Of a DNA stretch of 64,000 nucleotides, positions 24,738 through 32,503 are shown piece after piece. The position numbers and the translations under genes are program-made. Under the pieces are notes generated by a model. The model had not been told where the DNA came from, made no database searches, and worked only from the letters and a program-made list of their open reading frames with translations. Source of the DNA: Bacteroidota bacterium (GTDB taxonomy: Bacteria > Bacteroidota > Bacteroidia > Palsa-965); NCBI GenBank assembly GCA_016194975.1, contig JACQAM010000026.1, positions 80,040 to 144,039 of the forward strand, read 5' to 3'. Each line of letters starts with the position of its first letter. Position 1 is the first letter of the stretch.

Positions 24738-25580
24738 ATGAAAGTTGATCCAATCGAAACCAAGAATTACTCCCAATACAATATTCCCGTGAATCAAATT
24801 TTGAACGAGGATTGCGTTCTTGGATTAAGAGAATTTCCGAATGATTGTATTGACTTAGTTGTCACTTCTCCACCATACGACAATATCCGCGACTACCATG
24901 GATTTGCTATTGATTTGTCTCAACTTGGTAAAGAATTATTTCGGGTGTTAAAGCCGGGAGGAGTAGTTGCGCTGGTTATGCAGGATCAGACGAAAAATTT
25001 TGCGAAATCACTTACATCTTTTCGAACGATTATTGATTGGTGTGATAACGGAGGGTTCAAATTGTTTGAATGTGTCATTTATAAAAAATTTGGGATGGAT
25101 GCTGCCTGGTGGAGACAACGATTTAGAATGGACCATGAATACATGCCAATATTTTTTAAAGGAGAACGTCCTCAGTATTTTAATAAAGAACCATTAAAAA
25201 TTCCGTCAAAACACGGAAACAAAACCATGACCGGGGGAGCCAACAGAAAAACAAATGGCTCGACCATGAAATCTGAAACATTTGTAATCAATCCGATGAA
25301 ATGCAGAGGAACGATTTGGGAGTATCTTAATGCAGGAGACAAAGATGTTACAAAAAGAAAACATCCAGCACCTTTCCCGGATAAAATCCCTTATGATTTT
25401 ATTAATTGTTTCTGCCCTCCTGATGGTATCGTTTTAGACCCCATGATGGGAAGTGGTTCAACTGCGGTCTCAGCACTCAAACTGAATCGGAATTTCGTTG
25501 GATTTGAGATCTCTAAGGAGTATTGTAAAATTGCAAATGAAAGAATTGCTCAAACACAGAGTTTAGCATTCCCTGCTTAG
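24738..25580 (+). CDS. DNA methyltransferase, β-class, TSPPY type
   Basis: 280-residue SAM-dependent DNA methyltransferase. Catalytic motif IV is TSPPYDN at residues 43-49; the S-P-P-Y form is usual for N4-cytosine enzymes, though some adenine enzymes share it. The SAM site DPMMGSGST lies near residue 234, after motif IV, giving the circularly permuted β order. The middle region (WRQRFRMDHEYMPIFFKG) fits target recognition. The ATG at 24738 follows a near-perfect -7 element (TTACTTTG). It is the modification member of the cassette and converges with the 343-aa gene, with a four-base overlap of the ends. Base usage is visibly richer in A+T than the genes to the left. Confidence 0.88.
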   Translation: MKVDPIETKNYSQYNIPVNQILNEDCVLGLREFPNDCIDLVVTSPPYDNIRDYHGFAIDLSQLGKELFRVLKPGGVVALVMQDQTKNFAKSLTSFRTIIDWCDNGGFKLFECVIYKKFGMDAAWWRQRFRMDHEYMPIFFKGERPQYFNKEPLKIPSKHGNKTMTGGANRKTNGSTMKSETFVINPMKCRGTIWEYLNAGDKDVTKRKHPAPFPDKIPYDFINCFCPPDGIVLDPMMGSGSTAVSALKLNRNFVGFEISKEYCKIANERIAQTQSLAFPA

Positions 25581-26608
25581 ATCATTCTTGAAGGTTCTTC
25601 AATAGTATATTCAATATTATCTCCGCTTGTCATTGCCCATGATAAAGGGTTTTTCTTTAAAAACTCTTCAAAATTCCGGCCATTTAATCTTTTCCCATCT
25701 CCTTTAAAATCTCCTTTAGAGAATTTGTAATAAGAAAATTTATTCCAAGACCATGAATCTGCTTTGTATAACCATCCGGTAGATTCCGAAAGTAATTTAA
25801 TGAACTTTATTGCTCTGTCTTTAGCTTCTTCGTTAATCTTTTTAGTTCCGTCATCATCTGATTCAATATTGAAAGATTCACCATTCTTCTCCGATATCCT
25901 TAATCGATCTCCCCTTTGTTTGCTAATACTAATTTCATCTCTTTTTCTAAAAAAGTGATCCATCGCTCGCATTAACGTAATCGTTGAATACTTATCGTTC
26001 TCAAACAAGTAATGCAGTGCCGATTGTATTTCATTTGCTTTTAGATATTTTAACCAATCCAAAACGTTTTCGGGATATGAAAAAAGGACATTAAAAGTCC
26101 CATCTGTAAAAAACAGTGGACAGATTGCGCTTTCCTTCAGCACAACTTTCTTGAAAGTATTATCCAAAATACCAATCAGTAAATGCACTGTGGCAAGAGG
26201 ATATTTCAATCGAAATGTTTTTGCATCATAATTTCGCATCAAGTTCGGCTGGATACAATTGGTAAACTGGTCTTTGACTAATGGGAAATATTTTTTATTG
26301 AACATCAACATGTGGTGTCCAATACTTCGAATTTCCTTTCTGCAAATCTCCATATCAAGAAAGACGACATCTTGTGCAACTTGCTTTGTATCCAACAACA
26401 TTACTTTTCCATCATAATAGCCAACTATCTCCCAGTTTAGATAATGAGACATCAACAACCCGCAAAGCAAGCCATCACTATCAGGACTTAAAACACATTT
26501 CAGGTTTGGTTGAATAATCCACGGATGATCCTCAACAATTCTATCAAAGTCAATTGTTCCGTAATCAACGCCAGGTTCTAAAGCAAGAAGTGATTGAATT
26601 TTTGACAT
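25577..26608 (-). CDS. Putative restriction partner with DHH-phosphoesterase-like motifs
   Basis: 343 residues; not a family I recognise. Position between a controller gene and a convergent methyltransferase is that of a type II restriction endonuclease. Residues 37-105 look like the N-terminal part of DHH-superfamily phosphoesterases: a strand then PDSDG (D43, D45, G46) and helix LLCGLLMSHYLN; strand VVFLD with D85; then IRSIGHHML with H98-H99, where DHH would read GHH. A competing reading is PD-(D/E)XK, since PD at 42-43 is followed 22 residues later by DGK at 66-68. The C-terminal half (from about 220) is charged and may bind DNA. No signal peptide or membrane helix. Confidence 0.7.
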   Translation of the reverse strand: MSKIQSLLALEPGVDYGTIDFDRIVEDHPWIIQPNLKCVLSPDSDGLLCGLLMSHYLNWEIVGYYDGKVMLLDTKQVAQDVVFLDMEICRKEIRSIGHHMLMFNKKYFPLVKDQFTNCIQPNLMRNYDAKTFRLKYPLATVHLLIGILDNTFKKVVLKESAICPLFFTDGTFNVLFSYPENVLDWLKYLKANEIQSALHYLFENDKYSTITLMRAMDHFFRKRDEISISKQRGDRLRISEKNGESFNIESDDDGTKKINEEAKDRAIKFIKLLSESTGWLYKADSWSWNKFSYYKFSKGDFKGDGKRLNGRNFEEFLKKNPLSWAMTSGDNIEYTIEEPSRMI

Positions 26609-26611
26609 GAA

Positions 26612-26836
26612 CTACTCAGCGATAAAATACCCGATTGGTTTTTTCAATATTTTCATCATTAAAGTCAACGTATGCAAATCAATTTTTATATCCCCACTTT
26701 CTACTTTTGAAACATAGGACTGTGTTTTGCCAATTTTTGCAGCAACCTCGTTTTGCTCCAAACCACAATCTAATCTGGCTTGTAGAATTTTGGCTCCTAG
26801 TTTCCTGTGAAATTTCATTTGATCCAGACTTGCCAT
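26612..26836 (-). CDS. XRE-family controller protein of the cassette
   Basis: 74-residue helix-turn-helix protein. ILQARLDCGLEQNEVAAKIGKTQSYVSKVESG gives the classical XRE fold (HTH core EVAAKIGKTQSYVSKVE), the size of restriction-modification C proteins. It lies three bases before the 343-aa gene on the same strand, so it is probably the first gene of a C-R operon. The message would start almost at the ATG from the element at 26844-26851. An imperfect inverted pair ACTT...AAGT around 26847-26863 could be its operator; this is speculative. Confidence 0.85.
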   Translation of the reverse strand: MASLDQMKFHRKLGAKILQARLDCGLEQNEVAAKIGKTQSYVSKVESGDIKIDLHTLTLMMKILKKPIGYFIAE

Positions 26837-26843
26837 TTGAGTG

Positions 26844-26851
26844 CAAACTTA
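26844..26851 (-). promoter_or_regulatory. -7 promoter element TAAGTTTG of the controller operon
   Basis: Perfect TAnnTTTG on the minus strand seven bases before the controller ATG. The cassette therefore carries a promoter suited to its Bacteroidota host. Confidence 0.6.
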
Positions 26852-26924
26852 AAAGGAAGAAGTCCGTATTCCATTTAGGAATATGTCATACTGGAAAATC
26901 ACTCGCGCACATGACGGGCGAGCA

Positions 26925-26956
26925 CGTGAAAGGCGTGAAGAGTTTTGTGGTAGAGT
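26925..26956 (+). repeat. Direct repeat, distal copy, beyond the restriction-modification cassette
   Basis: Identical for 32 bases to 24577-24608. Upstream of the identical part similarity continues weakly: the same frame reads AHMTGEHVKGVKSFVVE followed by TGA, against AHVSGTGVKGVKSFVVE followed by TAG in the host gene. It is thus a diverged remnant of a T9SS gene 3' end with no coding body in front of it. Confidence 0.95.
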
Positions 26957-26985
26957 GAGAACTAATATTTCTTCCCTTCTTTTTT

Positions 26986-27065
26986 TGGGCGTGTCGGTAA
27001 AGCAGAACTTCGTTCGCTTTACCGTCGGGCTATCCGGTCGGCGGGCTCCCTTCTATCCCTCACGC
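26986..27065. repeat. Hairpin-rich extragenic repeat
   Basis: The stretch from GGGCGTGTC to CTATCCCTCACGC (27053-27065) contains a stem GGTAAAGC (26996-27003) / GCTTTACC (27016-27023). I recognise the GGGCGTGTC...GGGCTATCCG...CTATCCCTCACGC layout as an intergenic element found in many Bacteroidota genomes. The 26957-27203 gap holds nothing else I can identify. Confidence 0.5.
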
Positions 27066-27203
27066 AATATTCAGTCCGTCCATAGTTCATTAAATTTTAC
27101 AAGAACTTTTTCCTGACCGGTCATTTTCTATTCCTATTCGCCACATCGGGGCGAACTTTAATTTATCATTGTATCTTTTCTCATTCATTCCATTATACCA
27201 ACA

Positions 27204-27752
27204 ATGAAAACAAAATTTACGCTCGCAATTTTTTTTCTTCATTTCACTTCCCTGTTTTCTCAAACAGATAGTTCGGTTGCAATCTATTCTTCGCTCGACA
27301 CATTAAAATATTATGACGTTGAATTGGTTTCGGGGCCCGGCAAGAGTTGTCATGAATTGGATTTCCGGTTGAAAAAAATAAAATATTGGGTTGACTGCAA
27401 AGAAGTCTCTGAAAAAGAATACATGAAATATTATGTGCCCAATGATCAGCTCGGAGATTGCAAACCCTGTTACCTGGAAACGCTTGACAAGAACGATCAT
27501 CTGCTTACTGCGGGAGTGCAATACACCGATTGCCCTGTTGGAGATTGGTTTGAATATTATCCGGATGGAAAAATAAAAGTGAACGGGCATTACAAAGAAA
27601 ATCTCACTGGCAATTGGGATGATCTTTATGCGAGAGGATATTGCGCCATTAAAAACGGAACGTGGACTTATTATGCCGAAGACGGAAGTGTGACGAAAAA
27701 AGAAATTTACAAAGACGGGGTTCTTGTACAAGAAAAAACAGCAGATGGATGA
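27204..27752 (+). CDS. Exported MORN/YwqK-type repeat protein
   Basis: 182 residues with a signal peptide (MKTKFTLAIFFLHFTSLFSQ). The C-terminal half has repeats of the form GDWFEYYPDGKIKVNGHYKE and GTWTYYAEDGSVTKKEIYKDG, as in MORN-like 'antitoxin component YwqK' proteins. These are common cell-surface or periplasmic proteins in Bacteroidota with no settled function; the toxin-antitoxin label is not supported by any neighbour. A weak -7 element (TATCTTTT) lies 25-30 bases upstream. Confidence 0.7.
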   Translation: MKTKFTLAIFFLHFTSLFSQTDSSVAIYSSLDTLKYYDVELVSGPGKSCHELDFRLKKIKYWVDCKEVSEKEYMKYYVPNDQLGDCKPCYLETLDKNDHLLTAGVQYTDCPVGDWFEYYPDGKIKVNGHYKENLTGNWDDLYARGYCAIKNGTWTYYAEDGSVTKKEIYKDGVLVQEKTADG

Positions 27753-27959
27753 AATTTAAAACAGCTTCATACCAATAAATTAATCCGTTGCGTGCGATTT
27801 CAATCTGAAAATTTTGCAATCATTTACAAACGTTTATGTGTGTTTAATAATATATATTTCGTTTTCTTTGTGGAAAATTCGAACTAAGTTTTAGCAATTT
27901 CATTTTGCGACATTCTAGTTAGAAAAGATTCTATAGTATCATAAAATACTTTTTGAAAC

Positions 27960-28952
27960 TTGACCTCAAATAAATTAGAGCGAACCGGCCCAAGCGAGTA
28001 CAGAGAACGTTGGAAAACCCCAGAAGGAAAAAGGTTTAAATCCGAAGTGATTGCTTTTATTTCTGATAATATGGAAAGCAAAATTGTCAATTTTTCTTTG
28101 ATACCAACTAACCAAATATTTAAATTAATTCAGGGAAGGTTGGATTTAATAGGAATTGATCTCGATAAAACTCAATTCGATTCTTGTACAATTAAAAATG
28201 CGGTTTTTGATGATGCAACCTTTTTAGGGGCGGAATTTTCTGATGTAAAATTGTCAAATATAAGTTTTAGCTCTTCTGATTTCCGCGGGGCAACTATTTT
28301 TGATGTCGAAGTTTTGGATAATGTCACATTAGACAACTGCGATTTTAGGAATGCTCAGATTACCAATTTGAAGGGATTGAATGATGAATCTGTACATGTT
28401 CCATTCAAATATACTGCTCCGAATTATTTTAGAATTCTTGCAGCAACAATTTCAAATTTTTTTCGCGGCGGATATAATGCCGGGAAGCATACTATTTTCG
28501 AAAATGTAGATACAAAAAACCTCACAGATTCTTTCACAAAAGAATTAAAAGAGTATATTAATTGGTACCAACATCTAATGACGCAAATAAATCGCCTTAA
28601 TGAACGAAGTATTTGGAACAGAATAAGCCTTTTTCTAGGAATACTGTTAACGAAATATTGGAGTTCGTTTTGGGTGCTTTCATTTTGGGCGCTTTCGGCA
28701 AACGCGATAGTTGCTACTGTGATTTCCATCTATCCTCAATTTTATGTATTCAAGCATGGTAATCTTGTCTCTTGGAACTGGTTTGATGCTTTTTATTACT
28801 GTATTGTGACTTTTACGACTTTGGGATATGGAGACGTTACACCTTCAAGTATTCCCGCGCAATGTGCTGCTGGCGTGGTTGCAATCGCGGGTTACGTTAC
28901 ACTTGGAATTTTGATTTATCTTATTGCTAGGAAAGTTGACCGCAAATTCTGA
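27960..28952 (+). CDS. Pentapeptide-repeat protein fused to a two-helix potassium channel
   Basis: 330 residues. Residues about 60-145 are pentapeptide repeats (FDSCTIKNAVFDDATFLGAE, SNISFSSSDFRGATIF, LDNCDFRNAQ), followed by a helical linker and a membrane pore module: a helix near 235-260, the selectivity filter TTLGYGDVTP, and a last helix VVAIAGYVTLGILIYLIARK. This is an Ion_trans_2-type K+ channel with a cytosolic sensor or scaffold. The only start in frame after the upstream stop is TTG at 27960, six bases after a -7-like TACTTTTT; an internal ATG at residue 38 would lose part of the N-terminus. The gene is A+T-rich compared with the housekeeping genes. Confidence 0.8.
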   Translation: MTSNKLERTGPSEYRERWKTPEGKRFKSEVIAFISDNMESKIVNFSLIPTNQIFKLIQGRLDLIGIDLDKTQFDSCTIKNAVFDDATFLGAEFSDVKLSNISFSSSDFRGATIFDVEVLDNVTLDNCDFRNAQITNLKGLNDESVHVPFKYTAPNYFRILAATISNFFRGGYNAGKHTIFENVDTKNLTDSFTKELKEYINWYQHLMTQINRLNERSIWNRISLFLGILLTKYWSSFWVLSFWALSANAIVATVISIYPQFYVFKHGNLVSWNWFDAFYYCIVTFTTLGYGDVTPSSIPAQCAAGVVAIAGYVTLGILIYLIARKVDRKF

Positions 28953-29000
28953 GTAATTAATGTTTTGTATCCTTTTTCGTACATTTATAAATAAGAAATC

Positions 29001-29435
29001 ATGATTCAAATTGCGCCAATAAAGAAATTCAGGTTTGAGGTTGTCCATAATTCCGAGTTAAACACCCCGGAAAATCAGACAAACTTTGCTTTGAACCATT
29101 ATAGTTTCCCTATTCAACCAACTAGATTAAATGAGATTAGAATCAAACTGACCTATGGTAGTTACTCTAGTGTTCCTGAATTCATTCGTGTGTATTTTTT
29201 TAGATTTTCCTCCATGCAAAGTGAAGTGGTGCCAATTAACATTGATTCCAATGTATTTGAGTTTACATCTAGAGAAGATGCGGATTTTTGGCAACAGAAA
29301 CCTTTTATAGTTGATAAGATTGCTTTTGTTCAGGAACCCAATTTCCTGAAATCTGATTTCGAATTAAAAATTCAGACTTTCAGAATGGAACAAAGTTTCA
29401 TTCAATTTATTACCGGAAGTAATTTTAATCATTAA
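29001..29435 (+). CDS. Orphan protein of unknown function
   Basis: 144 residues, no signal peptide or membrane helix, no family recognised. It is predicted mostly β with many aromatic residues (FEVVHNSELNTPENQTNFAL, PEFIRVYFFRFSSMQ, EDADFWQQKPFIVDKIAFVQ). It follows the channel gene by 48 bases on the same strand and shares its A+T-rich composition, so the two probably arrived together. A partner role is possible but nothing in the sequence shows it. Confidence 0.55.
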   Translation: MIQIAPIKKFRFEVVHNSELNTPENQTNFALNHYSFPIQPTRLNEIRIKLTYGSYSSVPEFIRVYFFRFSSMQSEVVPINIDSNVFEFTSREDADFWQQKPFIVDKIAFVQEPNFLKSDFELKIQTFRMEQSFIQFITGSNFNH

Positions 29436-29514
29436 GTCATCCTTTTTCTCTCCTGTAAAGAATAATTCGCGAACAAGTCTCTTCGAACTCTAATGGTATT
29501 GAGGGGGATAAAAC

Positions 29515-29546
29515 AAAAATCCCCCCGAATTACCAGGAGGATTTTT
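29515..29546. terminator. Bidirectional terminator between convergent genes
   Basis: Stem AAAAATCC (29515-29522) / GGATTTTT (29539-29546), extended by two G-C pairs past one mismatch. A runs on one side and T runs on the other allow it to work for both the orphan gene and the T9SS gene. Confidence 0.8.
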
Positions 29547-29566
29547 TATTTTCTGAAAAATATTTT

Positions 29567-32413
29567 CTACTTCAATATCACTAATTTCTGCGTTACTGAA
29601 TTTCCTTCGGAAGAGAAACGTATGTAGAACGTTCCGTTCGCAAGTGAAGACACATCAATTGTTTTCCGGTATCCCATTGTAATTCCGTCGAGCAATTCAG
29701 AATACACGAGTCGTCCTTCGAGGTCGTAGATATCTACATTCATCGTGCGGATATTATCTGACGCCACATTCACATTGAAAGTTCCGTCATTCGGATTCGG
29801 ATAAAAATCAACGCCACTCATTCCGCTCAATTCCTGCACACCCACGCACGCGCTCACCGTGATCGTGAACGTGGCCGTGTTCGTGCATCCGTTCGCATCT
29901 GTGTAAGTGTACGTAACCGTGTGCGGGCCTACGCCTGCGGATGACGGAGAAAATAAACTTCCTGCAACTCCGGGCCCGGAGAATGTTCCGCCCGACGGAA
30001 CTCCGGTGAGGAATACGCTTGCATCAGCAGTGCATGCATTCGTAACAGCGCCGTATGCAATTACATTCGGAGGAGTTGCAACTGCAACGTTGAACATTGT
30101 ACTTCCATTGCAACCTGCAGCATCTGTTCCGGTAATCGTGTACGTAGTGGAAGAAGATGGAGTGACGGTTACACTCGCACCGCTAAGACTTCCCGGATTC
30201 CAGTTGTAACTTGTTGCGCCGCTCGCATTGAGCGTTGCACTATTTCCGGTGCAGATAATTGCAGGGCCGCTGACAGAAATATTCGGAGCAGGATTTACTG
30301 TGAGTGTGTACGTGGTATCTCCGGTGCAACCATTCGCTCCGGTTCCTGTAACTGTGTAAACTGTTGTTGAATTCGGATTTACCGTTACTGAAGATCCCGC
30401 CATATTTCCCGGCGACCACGAATAAGAATTTGCACCCGATGCAGTGAGAACAGAATTCGTTCCGCCGCAAACAGGATTCGTTGGCGTTGTCACTGTTACT
30501 ACCGGCGCAGGTAAAACTGTAAGCTGAACAGAATCCGTTCGCACACATCCGTTCGAATAAGTTCCGGTGAGAACATAATACGTAGTTGAAGTTGGATAAA
30601 CAGTGACGGATGAAGTGGTCATATTACCGGGCGTCCACAAATAACTCTGCGCACCACCGGAAGCAAAAAGAACTGATCCTCCTCCGGGACAAATGGTATT
30701 TACAGAAGCAGTTGGAGTAACAGGAGGAGCCCACAGTACACTCACACGCGCCGTATCTGTATTCGAACAACCATTTGCATCTGTTCCTGTAACGGAATAA
30801 GTGGTTGTTGTATTCGGAAAAGTTGTATCAGGATTTGTTGTGTTACCATCACTCCACACGTAAGAGATTCCACCTGATCCATTGAGATAAGCCGCAGAGC
30901 CAAGACACACGGAATAATTTGTTGCACTCGCAACAATATTCGGAAGCGGATTCACAACAAGATTCAATGTATCGCGATTCACACAACCCTGCGCATCTGT
31001 TCCGGTGAGAACATAACTTGTAGTTGTAGTGGGAGCAACGTTGATGCTCGTCGCAGTAGAGCCCGTTGGATTCCACGAATAAGTTGATGCGCCAGATGCA
31101 TTCAGTGTGGTGAATCCTCCAATGCAAATAGAATCTGACAATGGAGTGATCGTTACATTCGGAAGTGGCTGAGCAATTACAGTAACGGTTGCTGTATTGG
31201 TGCAACCCTGCACAGATGTTCCGGTAACAGTATAAGTTGTTGTAGTCATCGGGCTCACTGTAACAGAACTTCCACTGAGTGATCCCGGCATCCATGTGTA
31301 AGTGGAAGCTCCATTAGCAGTGAGTGTAGAATTTCCTCCGCCGCAAATTACTCCCGGACTCGCACTTGTTGTTACAGTAGGAATCGTGTTGACTGTGATT
31401 GTTGAAGTAGCGAAAGCCGGACATCCTGTTCCTGCATCAGTAACTGCTACAGTATAAGTGGTAGTTACAGTTGGCGATGCAATTACGTTGGCGCCAACAG
31501 TTGTATTTAATCCTGCTGCCGGCCCCCAGTTATAAATTGTATATCCGCTCGCTGTTATATTCACACTTCCTGATCCGCAATACGAAGCGGATGTAGGAGT
31601 GACGACGGGATTGACAACAAAATTTTCCGACATCGTGAGTGTGAAATTTCCGTTTGCTCCTGCATTACCATACACAAGAATGTAATATGGAAATCCGGAG
31701 AACGTACAAAAAGTTATTTGTGATTGAGGCCCGCAGAAATCATCATTACCTGCAACGCAATTGAGCGAACCGCAACTTCCTGTGAATGCACGAATGCGTG
31801 TATCGAATGTGGAACCGCAGAGTGAAGCAACAATTTGATTTCCGTCGCCGGTGAAAGTGTACCACACTCCGCCGCTCGGATCATCACCTACTGTGCACGA
31901 AGGAGCAACATCTGTATTGGCGAGTGAAGTGGATCCGGCTATACTTCCGGAAAGTGCAATAGACAATGCACCGGAGCAATTATCATTTGCAGGAGGAAGA
32001 ATTTTATAAGCAAGTGTTGCCGCAGATCCGCCGTTAAGATTGCAATAATATCTGGCGACCAACACGCGATACACTCCGCTTGACGGACAGGTCCATTGTA
32101 AAAAAGATTGCAGTCCGCACCAGTCGTCGTTGTAACCGCCGGCATAAGCGCCGGTGTTATCGAGCATCGTGAGTTGTGTATCGTAACTCGCCGAACCTCC
32201 ATCTGCAGCGCAGAATGAGAATTGGTAAACTGCTCCGCCAATGCCATTGAACGTATAATACAATCCTGCATTCGGAACGGCGACGGTTTGTGTGGCAGCA
32301 GTTGGAGTGATGTTGGACTGAAACGAGCCACCGGAACATTGAGCGTTGGAGCGCGTTTGAAAAAAAGTAAGTCCAAGGATCAGGGCGGGGATAATTCGTA
32401 GAGTTGATCTCAT
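29567..32413 (-). CDS. Large secreted Ig/PKD-repeat protein with type A T9SS domain
   Basis: 948 residues from the start at MRSTLRIIPALILG (signal peptide ending SNAQ); an ATG 51 bases upstream lacks a secretion signal at its N-terminus. The N-terminal ~280 residues hold two CUB-like or PPC-like modules (YNDDWCGLQSFLQWTCPSSG, GNDDFCGPQSQITFC). Then come seven tandem repeats of about 78 residues of the form C-G-G-x-S-x-L-x-A-S-G-A-x-x-Y-x-W-x-P-G ... TTTYTVTGT ... GC, and an eighth divergent one. The C-terminus VDFYPNPNDGTFNVNV ... MNVDIYDLEGRLVYSELL is a type A sorting domain. Probably a surface adhesin; repeat number may vary. Confidence 0.88.
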   Translation of the reverse strand: MRSTLRIIPALILGLTFFQTRSNAQCSGGSFQSNITPTAATQTVAVPNAGLYYTFNGIGGAVYQFSFCAADGGSASYDTQLTMLDNTGAYAGGYNDDWCGLQSFLQWTCPSSGVYRVLVARYYCNLNGGSAATLAYKILPPANDNCSGALSIALSGSIAGSTSLANTDVAPSCTVGDDPSGGVWYTFTGDGNQIVASLCGSTFDTRIRAFTGSCGSLNCVAGNDDFCGPQSQITFCTFSGFPYYILVYGNAGANGNFTLTMSENFVVNPVVTPTSASYCGSGSVNITASGYTIYNWGPAAGLNTTVGANVIASPTVTTTYTVAVTDAGTGCPAFATSTITVNTIPTVTTSASPGVICGGGNSTLTANGASTYTWMPGSLSGSSVTVSPMTTTTYTVTGTSVQGCTNTATVTVIAQPLPNVTITPLSDSICIGGFTTLNASGASTYSWNPTGSTATSINVAPTTTTSYVLTGTDAQGCVNRDTLNLVVNPLPNIVASATNYSVCLGSAAYLNGSGGISYVWSDGNTTNPDTTFPNTTTTYSVTGTDANGCSNTDTARVSVLWAPPVTPTASVNTICPGGGSVLFASGGAQSYLWTPGNMTTSSVTVYPTSTTYYVLTGTYSNGCVRTDSVQLTVLPAPVVTVTTPTNPVCGGTNSVLTASGANSYSWSPGNMAGSSVTVNPNSTTVYTVTGTGANGCTGDTTYTLTVNPAPNISVSGPAIICTGNSATLNASGATSYNWNPGSLSGASVTVTPSSSTTYTITGTDAAGCNGSTMFNVAVATPPNVIAYGAVTNACTADASVFLTGVPSGGTFSGPGVAGSLFSPSSAGVGPHTVTYTYTDANGCTNTATFTITVSACVGVQELSGMSGVDFYPNPNDGTFNVNVASDNIRTMNVDIYDLEGRLVYSELLDGITMGYRKTIDVSSLANGTFYIRFSSEGNSVTQKLVILK

Positions 32414-32503
32414 GATTGTTTTTTTGATTCGAACAAATATCAATAAACGGGCAATGAGATGCAATAGTATTTGAAAAATAAATGGGGATTGTGGAGAGAA
32501 TTA

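Noticed and set aside
26635..26958. Plus-strand frame that ends in the T9SS-like peptide VKGVKSFVVE
   Set aside because: It is antisense to the controller gene and only picks up the direct repeat at its end; there is no start context and no family likeness.
27204..27752. MORN/YwqK protein as an antitoxin
   Set aside because: It has a signal peptide and no toxin gene next to it.
27884..28090. Minus-strand frame opposite the start of the channel gene
   Set aside because: Shadow of the plus-strand gene with poor composition and no start signal.
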